Shown: positions 33,762 to 42,633, numbered from the stretch's first letter. The stretch is 64,000 bases of DNA from Massilia sp. Root351 (GCF_001425045.1 NZ_LMDJ01000012.1:608141-672140); one strand, 5' to 3'. Translations and numbers: made by a program. Notes: generated from the sequence alone by a model not told the origin.

Positions 33762-35210
33762 TCAGGCCAGCGCGTAGTCCGCGTAGCCGTCCGGACGCAC
33801 CAGCAACGCGGCGGCGCCGGCCAGCCCGGAAACCGGCTCCCGCAGCGTGGCGCGCAGCGTTTGCACCTGGCCCGGTGCGCATACGCCCGCTGGCGCGTCG
33901 TCGCACAAGCGCAGGTAGAGCCAGCGGCCGCTGTGCAACAGGGTGTGCAGTTGCACCTGCGCGCCGCTGGCCAGATGCAGCGGGCAGTCCGGCACGCGCG
34001 CACCGGTCCACTGCTCCAGCACACGGCAGCCGTCCGGCGCCATCGACAGGCTGGCGGGGTAACTGATGCCGAAGCCCGACACTTCCAGTGCCAGCGCACG
34101 GTTGGTGGCCGGATCGCGCAGCAGGCCGTCCATCAGCTGGCGAAGCGCCAGGCCGCGCGTGTCGCAGGCTGTCAGCAGCGCTGTCTGCGCCATGGTGTTG
34201 ACCAGCAGTTGCTGGCCGACCGCGCGGCGTTCGCTATCGTAGCTGTCCAGCAGCGCCGCGCCGGCTTCGCCTTTCACCACGCCGGCCAGCTTCCAGCCCA
34301 GGTTGAACGCGTCCTGCATGCCGACGTTCATACCCTGCCCGCCCGCAGGCATGTGGATGTGCGCGGCGTCGCCCGCCAGCAGCACGCGGCCTTTGCGGTA
34401 TTGGGCTGCCAGCCGCGTTTCATCCGAGAAGCGCGACAGCCACACCGCGTCCGAGAGCTGCAAGTCATAGCCAGCGACGCGGCACGCGCCTTCGGCCAGC
34501 TCTTCCAGCGTGGGCGGCTGCTGCGATGGCTCGCGGCAGCGCTGCGCATCGATCAGGATGATGCGGTGATAGGCGTCGCCCATCGGCACCACCATCAGCA
34601 CGCCGGCCTGGTTGACTACCGTGTGCGCCTTGCCGGGCAACGGTGCGCCTAGGCGCACGTCGCCCAACATCGAGTACACGGAGGCCGCATGCCCTTCGAA
34701 CGCAATGCCGGCCTGCTGGCGCACCAGGCTGCGGCCGCCGTCCGCGCCTGCCAGCCAGGCCGCGCGTGCGGTGAAGGCTGCGCCATCGATGTCGCCGCCG
34801 ACGGATACGATTTCTTCATCCTGCCAAAGCTCGCGCACCAGCGCGCCGCGCTGCACACGCACGCCCAATTCGGCGGCACGCGCCTCCAGCAGCTCCTCGG
34901 TGACCGACTGCGGTATCACCAGGTTTACGCCGTACTGCGGATCGAGCACCGAAAAGTCCAGCCGCGTGTCCAGCACGGCGAAGTGGCCGATGCTGAACGG
35001 CAGCGCGCGCTCACGGAAGCGCGGCGCCAGCCCGCGCAGGCCCAGCATCTCCAGCGTGCGTCCATGCATGCCCATGCCGCGCGAATTGGATACGCGCTCG
35101 GCGCGCCGTTCCAGCAGCAGCACGTCCAGCCCCGCCAGCCGCAGTTCGCAGGCCAAAGTCAGCCCCACCGGGCCGCCGCCCACCACGATTACATCCGCTT
35201 CGAGTTTCAT
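33762..35210 (-). CDS. FAD-dependent aromatic monooxygenase, Rox-like
   Basis: The 482-residue class A flavoprotein monooxygenase has an FAD-binding GGGPVGL (residues 11-17), the mid-sequence GADGGRS (DG motif) and GDAAHIHMPAGGQGMNVGMQDAFNLGWKLA (GD motif). A C-terminal thioredoxin-like domain (about 385-482) is typical of aromatic hydroxylases. It resembles rifampin monooxygenase (Rox) and related enzymes, so antibiotic or aromatic-compound hydroxylation is plausible but not shown. It is divergent from a TetR gene with two palindromes between, so it is probably inducible by its substrate. The Rox comparison is by memory of the family. Confidence 0.85.
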   Translation of the reverse strand: MKLEADVIVVGGGPVGLTLACELRLAGLDVLLLERRAERVSNSRGMGMHGRTLEMLGLRGLAPRFRERALPFSIGHFAVLDTRLDFSVLDPQYGVNLVIPQSVTEELLEARAAELGVRVQRGALVRELWQDEEIVSVGGDIDGAAFTARAAWLAGADGGRSLVRQQAGIAFEGHAASVYSMLGDVRLGAPLPGKAHTVVNQAGVLMVVPMGDAYHRIILIDAQRCREPSQQPPTLEELAEGACRVAGYDLQLSDAVWLSRFSDETRLAAQYRKGRVLLAGDAAHIHMPAGGQGMNVGMQDAFNLGWKLAGVVKGEAGAALLDSYDSERRAVGQQLLVNTMAQTALLTACDTRGLALRQLMDGLLRDPATNRALALEVSGFGISYPASLSMAPDGCRVLEQWTGARVPDCPLHLASGAQVQLHTLLHSGRWLYLRLCDDAPAGVCAPGQVQTLRATLREPVSGLAGAAALLVRPDGYADYALA

Positions 35211-35222
35211 ATTTTCTCCAAT

Positions 35223-35258
35223 CTAACATCGTTAGGTATAGTAAACTAACATCGTTAG
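35223..35258. promoter_or_regulatory. Twin TetR operators in monooxygenase/TetR divergent region
   Basis: Two identical perfect palindromes CTAACATCGTTAG lie at 35223-35235 and 35246-35258, their centres 23 bases apart. Between them is TATAGT, a likely -10 for the TetR gene, and the reverse strand has TTGTCT and TATACC boxes for the monooxygenase. Bound TetR would therefore block both genes. The layout matches classic TetR-type divergent control. Confidence 0.85.
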
Positions 35259-35279
35259 ACAACCCATGTAAAGAAGAAT

Positions 35280-35915
35280 ATGGCCATACAGAAGGACGCG
35301 GTGATCGCCAAGGCGCTCGAACTGCTGGATGAAACGGGCCTGGAGGGCCTGACCATGCGCCGCCTGGCCGATGCACTGGAGATCAAGGCCGCTTCGCTGT
35401 ACTGGCACTTCGCCAGCAAACAGGTGCTGCTGGACGGCATGGCGGATGCTCTGATGTACGACGTAGCGCGCAGCGCACCGGATGCCGATAGCTGGCAGCA
35501 GCGGCTGATGGCGGTGGCGGGAGAAGTACGCCGGGCCTTGCTGGCGCGGCGCGACGGTGCGCGCGTGTTCGCCGGCACCTACGTGGTGTCCGAAAACGTG
35601 ATGCGCGTGGGCGAGGCCCTGATGACGCCGCTGCACGACGGCGGCGCCAATCCGCGCACTGCTTCGTGGGGCGCGTTCGGCATCATGTACTTCATCCTGG
35701 GCTTCGTGATCGAGGAAAGCGGCATTGCGCCCGAGCACTTGGACGCCAAGGAGTTGATGCGGCGCGGCGGAGACTTCGCCAGCAAGCACGCCATGTTCCC
35801 GCACCTGACTGATGCGCGCGAACACATCTTCGATCCGGACTTCGATTCCCGCTTCGTCTTCGGCATGGAGACAATGATCGCCGGCCTGGCCGCGCGCATC
35901 GCCGCAGAGGCCTGA
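35280..35915 (+). CDS. TetR-family repressor (TetR_C_1 type), divergent from monooxygenase
   Basis: The 211-residue regulator has an N-terminal helix-turn-helix (about 5-50, AKALELLDETGLEGLTMRRLADALEIKAASLYWHFASKQVLLDGMADALM), where LYWHF is the family mark. The C-terminal ligand-binding domain resembles that of tetracycline repressors (PRTASWGAFGIMYFILGFVIEE; DPDFDSRFVFGMETMIAGL). Its ligand is probably the monooxygenase substrate or a related drug. Transcribed away from the monooxygenase over two perfect operators. Confidence 0.92.
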   Translation: MAIQKDAVIAKALELLDETGLEGLTMRRLADALEIKAASLYWHFASKQVLLDGMADALMYDVARSAPDADSWQQRLMAVAGEVRRALLARRDGARVFAGTYVVSENVMRVGEALMTPLHDGGANPRTASWGAFGIMYFILGFVIEESGIAPEHLDAKELMRRGGDFASKHAMFPHLTDAREHIFDPDFDSRFVFGMETMIAGLAARIAAEA

Positions 35916-36035
35916 CAAACCGGCGCCGCCGCCACTGCGTTTCGGCGCCGCCCAACCCTGTTTCGTCGCAAGCCGGTGGCTGCCGCTGCGCTTGATCTTT
36001 AGCCTGACGCTATCGATCAACCACCGGAGCACACC

Positions 36036-36683
36036 ATGAAACGAACCATCCTCGCCATGCTGCTGGGCGGCGCCTGCCTGCTGGCATCTGCCGCGCCCCA
36101 GGAAATGGCGCCGGCCGGATTTGTCCAGGCACGCCAACAGTTCCAGGCTGGCGCCGCGGGCGATAGCAGCGCGCGCGACGCGGCCGCCGCCACTTTCGAG
36201 TCCCTGGCGGCAAGCCACCCAGGCCATCCGCTGCTGGCCGCCTACCAAGGCGCCGCCACCGCGCTGAAAGGCCGCGACGCGCTTCTGCCCTGGCACAAGA
36301 TGAAGTTCGCCGAGAGCGGCGCGGACGCCATCGAAAAGGCGCTGGCGCAGCTCACGCCTGCGCACGACGAGGTGCTGTTCGGCGGCGCGCCCGAAAGCGT
36401 AGAGACGCGCCTGGTGGCCGCCAACACCCTGCTCGCCCTGCCCGATTTCATGAACCGCCGCGCCAGCGGCCTGCGTGCGCTGGACGCTGCGCTGAAGTCT
36501 CCCGTCTTTGCCCAATCCCCCGCGCCGGTGCGCGCCCGCCTGCTGGCGCTGGCCGCCAAACAAGCCGCAGCCGACAGGCGCAGTGCGGACGAAGCGGCTT
36601 ATTTGCGCCAGCTGGCGGAGGCAGCGCCACAGTCGGCGGAAGCCACCAAGGCGGCAGCGCGCCTGAAGGAGCTGGGATTGTGA
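36036..36683 (+). CDS. Periplasmic helical (TPR-like) protein, first gene of ABC operon
   Basis: The 215-residue protein has a signal peptide (about 1-20, ending ASA) and then an Ala-rich helical fold. Segments such as ATFESLAASHPGHPLLAAYQGAA and RSADEAAYLRQLAEAAPQSAEATKAAARLKEL look like TPR units. It overlaps the ABC ATPase gene by four bases, so it belongs to that operon; a role as a periplasmic partner of the transporter is inferred. No family name recognised. Confidence 0.72.
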   Translation: MKRTILAMLLGGACLLASAAPQEMAPAGFVQARQQFQAGAAGDSSARDAAAATFESLAASHPGHPLLAAYQGAATALKGRDALLPWHKMKFAESGADAIEKALAQLTPAHDEVLFGGAPESVETRLVAANTLLALPDFMNRRASGLRALDAALKSPVFAQSPAPVRARLLALAAKQAAADRRSADEAAYLRQLAEAAPQSAEATKAAARLKELGL

Positions 36684-37384
36684 TGCGCGCCGCCGAACCC
36701 TTGATGTCGCTGCGCGGCATCGGCAAGTCCTACACCCTTGGCGGAAACACCGTGCACGCGCTGCGCAACGTGGAGCTGGCCGTGGTGCGCGGCGAGATCG
36801 TTGCCGTTACCGGCCCGTCCGGCAGCGGCAAGAGCACACTGCTGAACCTGTGCGGCCTGCTGGACCAGGCCGACTGCGGCGAGCTGCTGTACGCCGGCCA
36901 GCCGCTGCTTGCGGCCGACGATGCGCGCAAGACGCTGCTGCGCCGCCAGACCATCGGCTTCGTCTTCCAGAGTTTCAATCTGGTGCCGGTGATGAGCGCC
37001 TACGACAACGTGGAATTCCCGCTCTACCTGCTGGGCGTGCCGGCCGCAGAGCGCGCACGCCGCGTCGATGCCGCGCTGGCGCGCGTGGGGCTGGCAGGGT
37101 TGGGCAAGCATCGGCCGGACCAGCTGTCCGGCGGACAGCGTCAGCGCGTAGCGATTGCGCGCGCCGTGGTCAAGCAACCGCAGCTTGTGATCGCGGACGA
37201 ACCGACCGCCAACCTGGACGCTGCCACCGCCGCGCAAATCATCGGGCTGATGAAGGAGCTGGCGCACGAACACGGCACCACATTCCTGGTGGCCACCCAC
37301 GACGAACGCATGATGCGCCACTGCGACCGCGCGCTGGCGCTGGCCGACGGCGTGCTGCTCGAAGGAGCGCGCCATGCTCACTAA
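36680..37384 (+). CDS. ABC transporter ATPase, LolD/MacB type
   Basis: The 234-residue ATPase has Walker A GPSGSGKST, Q-loop region FVFQSFNLVPVMSAYDNV, signature LSGGQRQRVAIARA, Walker B LVIADEPTANLD and an H-loop VATHDERMM. FQSFNLVP with NVEFPL marks the LolD/MacB group. It pairs with the FtsX-type permease that follows, overlapping it by 11 bases. In this group ATP is used for mechanotransmission in lipoprotein release or envelope export, not direct membrane transport. Confidence 0.94.
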   Translation: MMRAAEPLMSLRGIGKSYTLGGNTVHALRNVELAVVRGEIVAVTGPSGSGKSTLLNLCGLLDQADCGELLYAGQPLLAADDARKTLLRRQTIGFVFQSFNLVPVMSAYDNVEFPLYLLGVPAAERARRVDAALARVGLAGLGKHRPDQLSGGQRQRVAIARAVVKQPQLVIADEPTANLDAATAAQIIGLMKELAHEHGTTFLVATHDERMMRHCDRALALADGVLLEGARHAH

Positions 37385-38615
37385 GTTCAAATGGCTGTCG
37401 ATGGCGCTAAAGAATGCCATGCGCAACCGGCGCCGTTCAATGGTCACGCTGGCCATCACGGCCACTGGCACTGCCGCCGCGCTGCTGGGCGGCGGCTTCG
37501 CGCTGTACACCTACGAGTCGCTGGCCGAGGCAAGCGCGCGCGACACCGGCCACCTGGTGCTGGCCGCGCGCGGGCACTTCAACGGCGTGGAGAACATGCC
37601 GCTGGAATTCGGCCTGCGGGATGCCCCCGGCGTGACGCGGCAGCTCTTGGCGCGCCCGGAAGTCAAGCGCGTGCTGCCGCGCTTGCAGTTCTCCGGACTG
37701 ATCAGCAATGGCGACAAGAGCGAGATCTTCCTCGGCACCGGCGTGGACGCTGCGCAGGAGTTCCTCGTCAAGGGACCGTTCATGAAACGCGAAGCGGGCG
37801 AGCTGCTGGACCGCCGGTTGCCCGGACAGGACGCGGGCAACGGGCCCGGCATGGTGATCGGCACAGGACTGGCGCGGATACTGAACGCGCAGCCCGGCAG
37901 CGTGCTCACGCTGATGGCCACCACCGTGAACGGCAGCCTCAACGCAGTGGACGTCCACGTCACCGGCATCGTCAGCACCGGCATTTCCGACATCGACAAG
38001 CGGCTGGCGATGGTGGACCTGGCCACCGCGCAGGCGCTGCTGCTGACCGACAAGGTGAGCACGCTGAGCATCTACCTGAACGACATCGCGCTCACCGGCG
38101 CCACCGCCGCCTCCCTGCAGGCATCCGGCCCCGCGCTGGAAGTGCGCACCTGGCTGCAGCAGGCCGTGTTCTATCAGAGCGTGAAAGGCCTGTACGACCG
38201 CATCTTCGGCTTCCTTGGCGCCATCGTGCTGGTGATCGTGCTGTTCTCCGTCACGAACACGCTGGCCATGGCGGTGCTGGAGCGGACCCGGGAAATCGGC
38301 ACCTTGCGCGCCATGGGCGCCACGCCGGGCGAGGTGATGCGCGTGTTCACGCTGGAGGGACTGGCGCTGGGCAGCGGCGGCGCACTGGCCGGCATGCTGC
38401 TGGCGGGCGGCGTGGCGCTGTTCCTGCTGCTGGCGGGCATCCAGATGCCGCCGCCGCCCGGCCGCAGCAACGGCTATCCGCTTGCGGTGTCGGTGTCGGT
38501 ACCGATGTATGCGGGCGCCGTGCTGGCGGTGGCGCTGCTGTCGGCGCTGGCGTCCTGGTTCATCAGCCGCAAGGCTGCCAAACAATCCGTTGTGGAGGCG
38601 CTCGCCCATGTTTAA
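37374..38615 (+). CDS. FtsX/MacB-type ABC permease
   Basis: The 413-residue permease has the four-helix MacB layout: one N-terminal helix (about 22-45), a large periplasmic domain (about 45-270), then three C-terminal helices (around 275-300, 320-350 and 375-400). The coupling segment NTLAMAVLERTREIGTLRAMGATPGEVMRVF is the FtsX mark, and the tail SRKAAKQSVVEALAHV contacts the ATPase. Overlaps both flanking genes. Together with the ATPase it forms a LolCDE/MacB-like mechanical transporter, but with only one permease gene, so a homodimer is expected. Confidence 0.93.
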   Translation: MLTKFKWLSMALKNAMRNRRRSMVTLAITATGTAAALLGGGFALYTYESLAEASARDTGHLVLAARGHFNGVENMPLEFGLRDAPGVTRQLLARPEVKRVLPRLQFSGLISNGDKSEIFLGTGVDAAQEFLVKGPFMKREAGELLDRRLPGQDAGNGPGMVIGTGLARILNAQPGSVLTLMATTVNGSLNAVDVHVTGIVSTGISDIDKRLAMVDLATAQALLLTDKVSTLSIYLNDIALTGATAASLQASGPALEVRTWLQQAVFYQSVKGLYDRIFGFLGAIVLVIVLFSVTNTLAMAVLERTREIGTLRAMGATPGEVMRVFTLEGLALGSGGALAGMLLAGGVALFLLLAGIQMPPPPGRSNGYPLAVSVSVPMYAGAVLAVALLSALASWFISRKAAKQSVVEALAHV

Positions 38616-39339
38616 GCAACTCATTCTCGCCGCCATGCTGGCGGCTGCTGGGCACGCCGGCGCGACGGACGTGCAGGCCATCCTGAAGAAGGCGGACGCC
38701 TTCCGCCTGCCGGACGCCTCGGCGCAGCTGGACACGCTGGTGCAGACCTTCAGGAACGGCCAGCCGGACAAGGAAAAGCGCTACCAGGTGCTGGTGCGGC
38801 CCGGCGGCAAATCGCTGGTGCTGTCGCGCTCTCCCGGCGAAGCGGGCCAGAAAGTGCTGATGTCCGGCGACGATTTCTGGCTGCTGGTGCCGGGCAGCGC
38901 GCGGCCGATGCGCATTACGCCGATGCAGAAGCTGCTCGGCGAGGCCTCCACCGGCGACATCGCCAACATGACCTGGGCCGGCGACTACGCGGGCAGCGTG
39001 GTGCGCGAACTGGAAATGGACGGCGTTCCGTGCCTGGAGCTGGACCTGGCGGCGCAGCGCAAGTCGCTCAGCTACCAGCGCATCGTACTGCATGTGGCCA
39101 GGAGCGACTACCGGCCGGTGCACGCCGACCTGTTCGCGGCCTCTGACCGCAAGATCAAGCAGGCGCGCTTCAGCGTGGAGACGCGCAACGGTCGCGCATC
39201 GGTGACGCGCATGACGCTGATCGACGAGATCCAGACCAGCCGCGAAACCCAGGTTCACGTGCAGGGCAACAAGCCGCGCCAGTTCGGCGATGAGCTGTTC
39301 AATCCCATGTACCTGAGCCGCAACGACGTGGCGCCATGA
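38608..39339 (+). CDS. LolA-like outer-membrane lipoprotein-sorting family protein
   Basis: The 243-residue protein has a signal peptide (about 1-19, ending AGA) and then the LolA/LolB-type fold of the 'outer membrane lipoprotein-sorting protein' group: DVQAILKKADAFRLPDAS, LVRPGGKSLVLSR, KVLMSGDDFWLLVPGS, and a long antiparallel sheet. It would carry a hydrophobic ligand across the periplasm. The overlap with the permease gene (8 bases) and with the next gene (4 bases) shows tight coupling. The ligand is unknown. Confidence 0.84.
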   Translation: MFKQLILAAMLAAAGHAGATDVQAILKKADAFRLPDASAQLDTLVQTFRNGQPDKEKRYQVLVRPGGKSLVLSRSPGEAGQKVLMSGDDFWLLVPGSARPMRITPMQKLLGEASTGDIANMTWAGDYAGSVVRELEMDGVPCLELDLAAQRKSLSYQRIVLHVARSDYRPVHADLFAASDRKIKQARFSVETRNGRASVTRMTLIDEIQTSRETQVHVQGNKPRQFGDELFNPMYLSRNDVAP

Positions 39340-40481
39340 ACCTTGCACTGCCCTTCCTCGCCGGGCACACCAGCGCACCCGGCGTAGCGGCCAGCGCAAG
39401 GCCCGCCCCCATCCACGGCGCACGCTCGGGAGCGGTGGCATTCCCGCTGGCGGCCCTGGCGGTGTGCGCGCTCGCGTCCGCCGTCCTGCTTCCAGCCCCG
39501 GCCGCCGCGGAAGACAGCGCCGCGCTGAACCTGCGTGCCCAGGCGGAGTCGTTCGACACCCTTCACGGCCGCAGCACGCACACATTCGTCCATGTCGAGC
39601 TACGCTGGCAATACAACGCTTCCTGGCAAACCGCGCTGCGCGGCGCGCTGACCGCGCGCCAGGACAGCGATGGCGGCGCGCGCATGGCGGTCAATGAAAT
39701 GTCCCTGGAACGCCCGCTCGCAGGCGGCTTCCTGACTGCCGGCAAGAAGGTGATGAGCTGGGACGTGGGCTACGCTTTCCGTCCGCTGGACGTGGTGCAG
39801 CAGGAAGACCGCCGTGCCCTCAATCCCGTTACGCTTGAAGGGGTTCCGATGCTGGCCTGGGAAGCGTTCGATACCGACCGCGCCCTCACGGTGGTGTTGT
39901 CGAACCCTGGCCGCAGCCGCGAAGGCCAGCCCCGCGACGACGGTTCGCTGGCCGTGCGCCTGTACCGCCAGAACGGCGCGCGCGACGAATACGCCGTGCT
40001 GCGCGTGTCGTCGCGTAACGGCATCGAAGGCGGCCTGTCGTTCTCGCAGGTGGCCTCGCTGGAACTGGAACTGCACGCCTCGGTGCTGCTTCAGCAGCGG
40101 CACGACATATGGCGCACCAGCCGCACCGCGCCGCCGCACTGGCAGCGCGGCGCGGGCGACAACGGCGGCGGCAAGGTGCTGGCCGGCTTCACCTGGACCA
40201 ACGAAGCCAAGTTTTCCATGCTGGGAGAAGCGTGGCTGGACCGCACCGCGTCGGCGCGACAGCAACGCAACGTCCTGCTACGCGCAGCGCAGAACAGCGG
40301 CGACTTCGACGTGTCCGCCGACATCCTGTGGCAGCCGGAGAACGGCAGCAAGACCGCCAGCTTGGCCCTATCCTGGAAACCCGGCCCCTGGCTGTTCAGC
40401 GCCACCGTGCGCCGCTACGGCGGCGTGCCCGGAGCCGCCGTGCGCAGCGCTGCCATCGCGACCGTGCAGCATGCCTTTTGA
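39336..40481 (+). CDS. Outer-membrane beta-barrel-like protein, last gene of ABC operon
   Basis: The 381-residue protein has an unusual start: about 55 residues precede the AAAEDS cleavage-like site, with a hydrophobic segment at about 33-55. The body consists of alternating amphipathic strands ending VQHAF with a terminal Phe, as in outer-membrane barrels. I do not recognise a named family. The start overlaps the LolA-like gene (ATGA). The inference is that it forms the outer-membrane end of the ABC/LolA-like export system. The true start might be internal, nearer the hydrophobic segment. Confidence 0.72.
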   Translation: MNLALPFLAGHTSAPGVAASARPAPIHGARSGAVAFPLAALAVCALASAVLLPAPAAAEDSAALNLRAQAESFDTLHGRSTHTFVHVELRWQYNASWQTALRGALTARQDSDGGARMAVNEMSLERPLAGGFLTAGKKVMSWDVGYAFRPLDVVQQEDRRALNPVTLEGVPMLAWEAFDTDRALTVVLSNPGRSREGQPRDDGSLAVRLYRQNGARDEYAVLRVSSRNGIEGGLSFSQVASLELELHASVLLQQRHDIWRTSRTAPPHWQRGAGDNGGGKVLAGFTWTNEAKFSMLGEAWLDRTASARQQRNVLLRAAQNSGDFDVSADILWQPENGSKTASLALSWKPGPWLFSATVRRYGGVPGAAVRSAAIATVQHAF

Positions 40482-40562
40482 CAAATCAGGCCGACGAGAT
40501 CACCGGGCTGCTGCGCGCGGCGGCCGGTTGCCCCGTGCCAGCAGCGCTCATGGCGCTTTTTG

Positions 40563-41375
40563 TCACATCTGCCGGAACAGGTGGGCGTACAACGGACTGA
40601 CCCGCACGCGCTCGGGCCGGTGCTTCAACTGGAGCGACAGCTTGCCCGCCTCGTCCCGCAAGGCGCTTTGCACGCAGGTGGAATTGACGATGGTGCCGCG
40701 ATGGACCTGCCAGAACTGCTTATCGTCCAGTTGCGGCAGCAATTCCTTGAGACTCATGCGTATCAGCGCTTCGCTGTCCTGCGTCACCACGTTGACGTAC
40801 TTGTCCAGCGCCTCGAAGTACACCACCTCGCCCACCGGGATCATGCGCACCTGGTTGCCCACCGCGGCACGGATCATGCTGAGGCGCTCGGGCGCGGGAC
40901 CTGCCGAAGCGGAAGATGGCCCTGCCGGTGGCAGCAGCGCCCGCATCTGCCCCAGCAGCGCCTCCAGCCCCCCACCCGGCGCCGGCGCCGATAGCCGCGC
41001 CTTCAGGCGCTCGATGGTCTTGCCCAGCCGGGCATCGCTGATCGGCTTGAGCACATAGTCGGCCGCTTCGCGCTCGAAAGCCTGCACCGCGTACTCGTCG
41101 TAGGCGGTCACGAACACGATTTGCGGGAAGGGTTTGCCTGCCCTGCCGCTCCACTGCTCTGCCAGTTCCTCTGCCGCTTCCAGGCCGCTCATGCCGGGCA
41201 TTTTTATGTCGAGGAACAGCACGTGCGGCTGCAGCGCCAGCGCCTTCTCCAGCGCGTCCGCACCGTGCGCACAGGTGGCCACCAGTTCGGCCTCCGGCCA
41301 TAGCCGCTTGAGCGCATGCGCCAGCGTGGCGGCCAGGATAGGTTCGTCTTCGGCGATCAATACTTGAAGGGTCAT
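40563..41375 (-). CDS. LytTR-family response regulator (second pair)
   Basis: The 270-residue regulator has a receiver domain (about 1-122, phospho-acceptor Asp56 in LFLDIKMPG, conserved LKPI) and a C-terminal LytTR domain (about 170-270) with VVYFEALDKYVNVVT and FWQVHRGTIVNS. It is a paralogue of the regulator at 21751. A linker rich in Ala, Gly and Pro separates the two domains. It lies six bases after the kinase stop on the same strand. Confidence 0.94.
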   Translation of the reverse strand: MTLQVLIAEDEPILAATLAHALKRLWPEAELVATCAHGADALEKALALQPHVLFLDIKMPGMSGLEAAEELAEQWSGRAGKPFPQIVFVTAYDEYAVQAFEREAADYVLKPISDARLGKTIERLKARLSAPAPGGGLEALLGQMRALLPPAGPSSASAGPAPERLSMIRAAVGNQVRMIPVGEVVYFEALDKYVNVVTQDSEALIRMSLKELLPQLDDKQFWQVHRGTIVNSTCVQSALRDEAGKLSLQLKHRPERVRVSPLYAHLFRQM

Positions 41376-41380
41376 GGTAG

Positions 41381-42460
41381 TCAGGCAGGAAGAGTAATGC
41401 GGGCAATGGCGCCTCGCGGCGCCGCAGGTTCCAGCGTGAGCGCGGCGCGCCCACCGTAAATGGCATGCAGGCGCTCGCGCGTATTGGCAAGGCCAACGCT
41501 GGTGCCGGCCTTGCCCGGCCCCGCGTCCAGGCCACGGCCGTTATCCTGCACGGTGAGCGCCAGCACGCCGTTTTCCAGCTGCGCGGCGATGGCCAGGTGG
41601 CCGCCTTCGATGCGGGGTTCGAGACCGTGCGCGATGGCGTTTTCCACCAGCGGCTGGAGCAGCATGGGCGGCAGCGCCACGCCGCGCAGCGCCGGCGGCA
41701 GCGTGAACGCGTAGCTCAGGCGTTCGCCCATGCGGATGCGCATCAGGCCGAGGTAGGCTTCCATCAGCGCGAATTCCTGCGCCAGCGTGGTGCTCTCGGC
41801 GCGCGAGGACGTGAGCGTGGCGCGCAGGTACTGGATCAGCTGCTCCAGCATCTCCTGCGCGCGCGGCGGGTCGATGGCGATCAGCCCTTGCAGGTTGGCC
41901 AGCGTGTTGAACAGCATGTGCGGCTCGATCTGCGCCTGCAGCGACTGCAGTTGCGCCTGCACCGCCTGGCGCGCCACGGTCTCGGTGCGCGCGCGCTCCT
42001 GCGCCAGTGCCGCTTCGGCGCGCAGCACGCGGTCGCGGCTGGTGAAAAAGATGGTGGCCGCGCCTGCGGCCAGCAAGGTGAAAATCATCATCCCGGACGA
42101 CATGCTGCTGCCGATGCTGCTCAGGCCGCCCATGTCGTATCCCAGCAGCCAGCCGCCCAGCCGCAGGCCCAGCACTTGCGCCACCGGCACGGAAATGGCC
42201 ACGATCACGGCAAACGGCAGCCAGTGCGGACGCTGGTGCTGGCCCCACAGCGCCAGCCGCGCACCGTCGATCATCAGCAGGGCCATGCTGCCGATGCAGA
42301 TGGAAATGAGCCAGTTGCCGAGAAAGCCGCCTCCCAGGCGGAGAATGTACGTGGTGGCCAGCCCGCAGACGAGGTTCAGCACCTGGCCGTACAGGAAGTC
42401 TGTCGCCAGGCGGCGATAAGGGAAGCCCGGCTTGGTGGCAATGGCGGCAGAGGTGGACAT
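41381..42460 (-). CDS. LytS/YehU-type sensor histidine kinase (second pair)
   Basis: The 359-residue kinase has four hydrophobic helices (about 15-140), a coiled region and the kinase box LQAQIEPHMLFNTLANLQGL with the phosphoacceptor His. The ATPase part has PLVENAIAHGLE and VQDNGRGLD. The start at 42460 is chosen because the N-terminal helix pattern follows; no strong ribosome site is seen. It is divergent from a TetR gene and pairs with the LytTR regulator downstream. The signal is unknown. Confidence 0.91.
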   Translation of the reverse strand: MSTSAAIATKPGFPYRRLATDFLYGQVLNLVCGLATTYILRLGGGFLGNWLISICIGSMALLMIDGARLALWGQHQRPHWLPFAVIVAISVPVAQVLGLRLGGWLLGYDMGGLSSIGSSMSSGMMIFTLLAAGAATIFFTSRDRVLRAEAALAQERARTETVARQAVQAQLQSLQAQIEPHMLFNTLANLQGLIAIDPPRAQEMLEQLIQYLRATLTSSRAESTTLAQEFALMEAYLGLMRIRMGERLSYAFTLPPALRGVALPPMLLQPLVENAIAHGLEPRIEGGHLAIAAQLENGVLALTVQDNGRGLDAGPGKAGTSVGLANTRERLHAIYGGRAALTLEPAAPRGAIARITLPA

Positions 42461-42597
42461 AGCGGCGCAACGTGGGGACGATGGCGCATTGTCCGGGTCT
42501 ATTACGCAATTGGCAACCGCCTTGCGACGAAAGCCTTCGCGCGCGGAGCGAAAACGGACCGGGGCGGAGCCAATCACGTCAAACCACGTCGCGCGGC

Positions 42598-42631
42598 TTG
42601 ACTAGAATTATATTCTAGAACATTATTCTAG
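42598..42631 (+). promoter_or_regulatory. Operator-covered promoter of TetR gene, probably leaderless
   Basis: A -35 TTGACT (42598-42603) and a -10-like CATTAT (42621-42626) are 17 bases apart. The same DNA holds two overlapping palindromes built on CTAGAA-N5-TTCTAG (42602-42618 and 42615-42631), sharing four bases. The likely transcription start falls at or within a base or so of the ATG at 42634, so the mRNA would be leaderless, and its repressor would sit on its own promoter. Confidence 0.68.
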
Positions 42632-42633
42632 CC

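Noticed and set aside
33515..34099. Open frame reading through tRNA-Asn copy 2 (and similar frames at 55027-55209 and 56768-57166)
   Set aside because: They translate tRNA and terminator sequence in the wrong direction or frame and match each other only because the tRNA is repeated.
41381..42460. Unusual PHMLFN kinase box in the second LytS-type kinase
   Set aside because: The phosphoacceptor His is present; Met for Phe is a tolerated change, so nothing odd remains.
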